Source: Lentzea aerocolonigenes
Lineage (GTDB): Bacteria > Actinomycetota > Actinomycetes > Mycobacteriales > Pseudonocardiaceae
NCBI RefSeq assembly: GCF_000955955.1
Contig: NZ_JYJG01000145.1
Location: 1-48,523 of the forward strand
Length of the DNA: 48,523 nt
Direction of reading: 5' to 3'
Below are positions 45,141 through 48,523 of this stretch, piece after piece. Each line of letters begins with the position of its first letter. Positions within the stretch are counted from its first letter, which is position 1. The position numbers were made by a program, and so were the translations under genes. The notes under the pieces are model-generated. The model was not told the origin of the DNA, did not search any database, and saw only the letters and a program-made list of their open reading frames with translations.

Positions 45141-45545
45141 CTACCGGCGGCCGCGGACGTGCTTCGCGACTTCCGCGAGTTGGCCCATTACGGAAGCAAC
45201 GTCGGATTTGAGAGCGTCGAGCCGCTCGGTGATGTCTTCGAGTCGCTCTTCGACCCGATCCATTCGCGACCACAGCGTGTCGGCGAGGTCCACCACGGGG
45301 TCGCCGACCTCGGGAGGCGTGCGCCCCCGCAACACGGCGTCCAGGTGCAGCGGGTGCCAACCCAGCGCTGTGGACAGGGATTCCAGGGTTCGAGGGCTTC
45401 GCCGGCGCTCCACGAGGTTGTGCTGAATCTCGCGGACGATCGCAAGCGATACGTGCGACCGCTCGGCGAGTTCTTTCTGTCGCAATCCCAGCTCGTCCAC
45501 CCGCTGGTTGATCGCCTTGGCGACTGCCGCCCAATCCTCCGACAC
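45141..45545 (-). CDS. XRE-family regulator with C-terminal coiled coil
   Basis: 134 residues. HTH_3-type DNA-binding domain at about 8-65 (AINQRVDELGLRQKELAERS, HVSLAIVREIQHNL, TLESLSTALGWHPLHLDAVL). A heptad-like helix follows (MDRVEERLEDITERLDALKS, then VMGQLAEV), probably for oligomerisation. Genes like this sit between regulators and transfer genes of actinomycete integrative elements. It is divergent from the excisionase-like gene at 45712; the shared 166-bp region contains a dyad likely to be its operator. Confidence 0.85.
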   Translation of the reverse strand: MSEDWAAVAKAINQRVDELGLRQKELAERSHVSLAIVREIQHNLVERRRSPRTLESLSTALGWHPLHLDAVLRGRTPPEVGDPVVDLADTLWSRMDRVEERLEDITERLDALKSDVASVMGQLAEVAKHVRGRR

Positions 45546-45651
45546 GTATTCCTCCGCGCTCCGCCTCGGCGCTGAGATTAGTCACTGTTTCGAGCGCTGC
45601 GGCGTGACACGGCGTTTCACGCGCCGTTTGCAACCTCCCATGTCCTCATAA

Positions 45652-45667
45652 GTGCTGAAATCAGCAC
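45652..45667. promoter_or_regulatory. 16-bp dyad between XRE regulator and excisionase-like gene
   Basis: GTGCTGA-AA-TCAGCAC, a 7-bp-arm inverted repeat, followed closely by a related GAAAT-CATC-ATTTC dyad (45679-45692). Spacing and length suit an XRE dimer controlling both divergent genes. Confidence 0.5.
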
Positions 45668-45711
45668 GAAAGAAACTGAAATCATCATTTCTCGCAGAAA
45701 GGTTATTCCTC

Positions 45712-45909
45712 ATGCTTACTTCTCTGTCTGCTTCCGCCCACACCATCCGCGAGACCGCGTGGCTCCTCGGCGTCGACCGGTCCGAGGTCTGCCGCGCCAT
45801 CCGACTCGGCAAGCTGCACGCCGAACGTCGGCGCGGCCAGACCGTCATCCCTGTGAGCGCACTCCTGCCGCTGCTCGCCAACGCCGGTCCGGGGGTGCTC
45901 CGTGACTGA
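45712..45909 (+). CDS. Excisionase/MerR-like small DNA-binding protein
   Basis: 65 residues starting at ATG 45712 after GAAAGG. HTIRETAWLLGVDRSEVCRA and IRLGKLHAERRRGQTVIPVS form the helix-turn-helix and wing of the excisionase (HTH_17) family. It may direct excision of the integrative element or regulate the downstream operon. Its end overlaps the next start by 8 bp, so it leads a translationally linked run of five genes to the TraB-like translocase. Confidence 0.8.
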   Translation: MLTSLSASAHTIRETAWLLGVDRSEVCRAIRLGKLHAERRRGQTVIPVSALLPLLANAGPGVLRD

Positions 45910-46240
45910 CGACCGACTGATCGGCATCGCGTGGTCGCTGGACCGCCTGCGCTGGGTGCCGATCGACCAACTCGCCGAGCTGGTCGAACGCGACGGCCTG
46001 TGCATGTGGGCGTTCACGAACGAGCCACCCGACGCTGGCGAAGAACTGACCGATCACGAACTCGCCGCGCGCACCTGTGCCGGGTGCCCCGTCCAAGACG
46101 AGTGCCTGGAACTGGAACTGCGCACGGCCGGTGAGAACACCACCGGCGTATGGGGTGCGCTCACCGACGACGACCGGCGCGAGCTGCACCCGCACTGGCT
46201 CCGACGCGGTGACCGCTTCGAGAGGGGGCCGCGTTCATGA
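45902..46240 (+). CDS. WhiB-like [4Fe-4S] protein
   Basis: 112 residues, GTG start at 45902 overlapping the excisionase-like gene. Cysteines in LCMW, then CAGCPVQDEC, give the CX(n)CxxCx5C cluster-binding set, and GVWGALTDDDRREL is the WhiB turn and tryptophan motif. WhiB proteins are redox- or NO-responsive transcription cofactors that bind sigma factor. The position inside the transfer operon suggests that mobility is tied to redox or developmental state. Confidence 0.9.
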   Translation: MTDDRLIGIAWSLDRLRWVPIDQLAELVERDGLCMWAFTNEPPDAGEELTDHELAARTCAGCPVQDECLELELRTAGENTTGVWGALTDDDRRELHPHWLRRGDRFERGPRS

Positions 46241-46569
46241 ACGCACTCACCCTCTCCCCGACTCAGATCATGGCCGCTGTAGGCGCGCTGCTGGTCCTGG
46301 TGCTCGTGTGGCGAACGGCGTCCCGTCGCGCGAAGGCTGCGGCGAGCGCGGCACGCACGGGAGCGCGGTTCGCCTCGCTCGCTGGCCGTGTGCTGTTCAA
46401 CGCCGCGCTGATCGTCGTGGCGCAGTGGATCGTGATCACCCAACAGGGAAGCGGCTGGCTGCTCGTCGCGGTGCTCGCCGTGCCCGCGCTGTTCGCGTCG
46501 TACACCCTGACCAAGGCCCTGACCGTGACGACGTACGAGCCTCGTCGCCGAGGTGGTGAACGGCGATGA
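46237..46569 (+). CDS. Small membrane protein of the transfer operon
   Basis: 110 residues with an N-terminal helix (IMAAVGALLVLVLVWRT), a basic Ala/Arg-rich loop and two further helices (LFNAALIVVAQWIVI; GWLLVAVLAVPALFASYTLT), then a basic tail. ATGA overlaps on both sides place it in the transfer operon. Proteins of this type in AICEs are thought to be spread-associated; no motif proves it. Confidence 0.7.
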   Translation: MNALTLSPTQIMAAVGALLVLVLVWRTASRRAKAAASAARTGARFASLAGRVLFNAALIVVAQWIVITQQGSGWLLVAVLAVPALFASYTLTKALTVTTYEPRRRGGERR

Positions 46570-47207
46570 GCGAGCCGATCGAGCGCGTAGCGGTACAGGT
46601 CGATCGGTTGTGCTGGACCGGCATCCTGCTCAGGCTGGCGTTCACGATGACCAACGTTCAGCAGTTCGCGGCGGCCGGTTCTCCGGTGTGGTCGCTTGCC
46701 TGGTGTGCGGCGTGGCTGCTCGACCCGATGGTGTCGCTGGTGCTGCTGGCGATCCTTCGGGCCGAGCAGGTTACGGCGCGGCACGGCGTCCGCATGGGTG
46801 GTTGGGTGCGGGCGGCGAAGTGGTTCACGCTCGGCGCGACGTACGTCATGAACACCTGGAGTGCGTACGCCGCCGGATCGGCCGCGCTGGTGGTGCTGCA
46901 CTCGGTTCCGCCGCTCGTCGTGTTCGTCGCCGCCGAGGCAGTGACTGACCTTCGGGACAAGCTCGGCTGGGCGGTCGCCGCGTACACGGCGGTGCAGGCG
47001 GAACCGCAGGCTTCACCGAGTCCTCGGCGAGAGGCACCGAAGCGCGCGAATCCGAGGACGTCGTTTGATGACTACCTCACGGTTGCCAGGGCAGCTCGCA
47101 CGCCGGACGTGACGGTCACGCCCGCGTGGGTACGTGAAGTGACGGCGTGCTCGCGGGGCCTGTCGTCGCGGCTGGCTACGGCGCTGAACGCCGAGGTGCC
47201 GTCATGA
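46566..47207 (+). CDS. DUF2637/Spd-like membrane protein
   Basis: 213 residues. Four or so helices in the first 130 residues (WSLAWCAAWLLDPMVSLVLL; WVRAAKWFTLGATYVMNTWS; LVVLHSVPPLVVFVAAEAVT) match DUF2637 proteins of Streptomyces conjugative elements, and a soluble C-terminal part ends in a possible DNA-binding-like helical segment (VREVTACSRGLSSRLATALN). Spd proteins help spread the element within the recipient mycelium. It overlaps the TraB-like gene by an ATGA junction. Confidence 0.7.
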   Translation: MSEPIERVAVQVDRLCWTGILLRLAFTMTNVQQFAAAGSPVWSLAWCAAWLLDPMVSLVLLAILRAEQVTARHGVRMGGWVRAAKWFTLGATYVMNTWSAYAAGSAALVVLHSVPPLVVFVAAEAVTDLRDKLGWAVAAYTAVQAEPQASPSPRREAPKRANPRTSFDDYLTVARAARTPDVTVTPAWVREVTACSRGLSSRLATALNAEVPS

Positions 47208-48523
47208 ACGGCGAGATGGTTCCGGCGGGACCGGTGTTCGAAGGTGAACTCGTTGACGACCAGCCGGACGTGACTCAGCCGCCACATGCTGACCGGGTGG
47301 CGGGCTGGTGGCGGCGGTCGCGGTTCGTTCCGGCGGCGTTGAAGTCACAGCAGGCGCTCGAATACGCGGCGAAGGAAGGGCTCGTGTGGTTGGCGCGGTC
47401 GCCGTTGCGTTTCGTCCGAGCCACGTTTCGAGGGCTGGTAGTCGCCGTGCGCGGTTGGCGACGATGGGTGCGAGTGCACGACTACCGCGAGGCAGCCGAG
47501 CAGTCCGAGAAGCTGGCTGACAAGTTCGCTGAGATCCGTGGACTGACGCTGTTCCGGTGGAAGATAACCGGCGCTGTAGCCGCCGTTTCCTTTGTCTCCC
47601 TTGCGATCCTCGATCTCGTCTACGGGCACCGAGTGTTGTGGATTGCCGGCGTCGTCGGCTCGGCGGCGTTGGCGATCCTCGGCAGACAGAAGGACGGGAA
47701 CCCTGGGCGAAAGGCTGCTCTTGCAGGGCCGCGCTCGCTCGCGTGGACGATGGATCCACAGATCTTGGTGGACGCGTTTCGAGACGCCAAGTTGATCGGC
47801 AAGGACGAGAGCCTGCGGCTCGTCGAGCGGGCGAAGCATCAGGGCGGGGGATGGGCGGTCACCGTCGATCTCCCTGCCACCCGCAAGGCAGCCGATGTCG
47901 TGAAGCACCGGGAAGACCTGGCGTCGGCTCTGGCGGTCGATGAGATCCAACTCAGTGTCGAGCGCGTGCGAGGCAACGGCGGACACGCTGGACGCGTCGC
48001 GATGTGGGTAGCTGACGAGGACCCGTACGCCAAGCCGCCGATCCGGACGCCGTTGCTTGCGGTCGAGCGGTGGGACGCGTGGCGGCCGGTGCCGTTCGGC
48101 ACCGACGCGCGAGGCAGGCGGATCACGCTGCCACTCGTGTGGACGTCGCTTCTGATCGGCGCGCTTCCTAGGCAGGGCAAGACAATGGCTGAGCGACTGG
48201 CAGCCGCGGGCTTGATCTTGGACCCCTTCGTACGGTTGTACGTCGCCGACTTCAAGAACGGCAAGGACTGGAAAGCCGCCGAGCAGGTAGCTCACCGGTT
48301 CATGGCGGGCGACGACGCCGAACACGTGCTCGCGTTCCTGGACTGGCTCGTCGAGCTGGTCGCCGACGTCCAGAACCGCTACCGGCGGATGCAGGATCTC
48401 GACGACGTCACCTGTCCCGAGTCGAAGGTGACACCGGACATGTCCCGTGATCAGTCGCTCGGAATGCCGATCACGGCGTTGATCGTGGACGAGGTCCACA
48501 TCGCACTGGAGGACCGAACTCCC
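47204..48523 (+). CDS. FtsK/SpoIIIE-type DNA translocase, TraB-like (partial)
   Basis: Open for 440 codons to the window edge without a stop. There is an N-terminal cytoplasmic stretch, two adjacent membrane helices (ITGAVAAVSFVSLAILDLVY; LWIAGVVGSAALAIL), a soluble linker domain, then the motor with Walker A GALPRQGKT (about residue 321) and Walker B ITALIVDEVH (about 430). TraB-type translocases move double-stranded DNA between mycelial cells in actinomycete conjugation. The ATG at 47204 overlaps the previous stop. The 3' end is missing. Confidence 0.9.
   Translation, partial: MNGEMVPAGPVFEGELVDDQPDVTQPPHADRVAGWWRRSRFVPAALKSQQALEYAAKEGLVWLARSPLRFVRATFRGLVVAVRGWRRWVRVHDYREAAEQSEKLADKFAEIRGLTLFRWKITGAVAAVSFVSLAILDLVYGHRVLWIAGVVGSAALAILGRQKDGNPGRKAALAGPRSLAWTMDPQILVDAFRDAKLIGKDESLRLVERAKHQGGGWAVTVDLPATRKAADVVKHREDLASALAVDEIQLSVERVRGNGGHAGRVAMWVADEDPYAKPPIRTPLLAVERWDAWRPVPFGTDARGRRITLPLVWTSLLIGALPRQGKTMAERLAAAGLILDPFVRLYVADFKNGKDWKAAEQVAHRFMAGDDAEHVLAFLDWLVELVADVQNRYRRMQDLDDVTCPESKVTPDMSRDQSLGMPITALIVDEVHIALEDRTP

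Overview
The window is high-GC actinobacterial DNA. Features pointing to a filamentous actinomycete, most likely of the Pseudonocardiaceae type, are the GTG starts, ATGA-coupled operons, a SARP regulator, an EspG/PPE-type ESX accessory locus, a WhiB-like protein and an AICE-type (pSAM2-like) TraB/Spd transfer module. The genus assignment is inference. No rRNA or tRNA gene was recognised.

Layout. 0-2.3 kb: an FAD monooxygenase converging on a MarR regulator, followed by transposase and membrane-protein relics. 2.3-14.1 kb: a very large secreted Rhs/YD-repeat protein, a secreted repeat/beta-propeller protein and a strong terminator. 14.1-19.3 kb: a partly decayed catabolic region with relics of a carboxymuconolactone decarboxylase and an alpha/beta hydrolase, an intact SDR + SnoaL-like pair, and a divergent MerR regulator. 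19.3-22.2 kb: two coupled membrane proteins and a frameshifted membrane protein. 22.3-28.4 kb: a SARP/NB-ARC/TPR regulator next to an ESX accessory operon (EspG-like, small helical protein, DUF3558-like lipoprotein, PPE-like protein).

28.5-36.9 kb is a mobile zone. Two paralogous large serine recombinases lie in direct orientation. Each is preceded by the same 18-bp sequence and followed by a perfect 15-bp-stem hairpin and a near-identical 18-bp motif. Between them are a GH2 glycosidase with a truncated CBM2 gene under a CebR-like operator, and a broken transposase.

36.9-40.7 kb is the most interesting part. It is a lower-GC three-gene cassette: a non-canonical reverse transcriptase with a YNDD active site and a long C-terminal helical extension, a translationally coupled HEPN-like protein (RNSIAH motif), and an Mrr-like PD-(D/E)xK nuclease. 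A stem-loop-rich, gene-free stretch of about 380 bp precedes it and could encode a partner RNA. Together this looks like an undescribed RT-based anti-phage defence system; the function is inference.

40.7-48.5 kb is an AICE-like element running off the right edge. It has a minus-strand micro-operon of three small ATGA-coupled genes, two paralogous HTH/Nudix-like regulators placed tail to tail with a cupin between them, an XRE regulator divergent from an excisionase-like protein, a WhiB-like protein, two membrane proteins (one DUF2637/Spd-like) and an FtsK/TraB-type DNA translocase cut by the window end. The RT cassette may be cargo of this element or of the recombinase elements.
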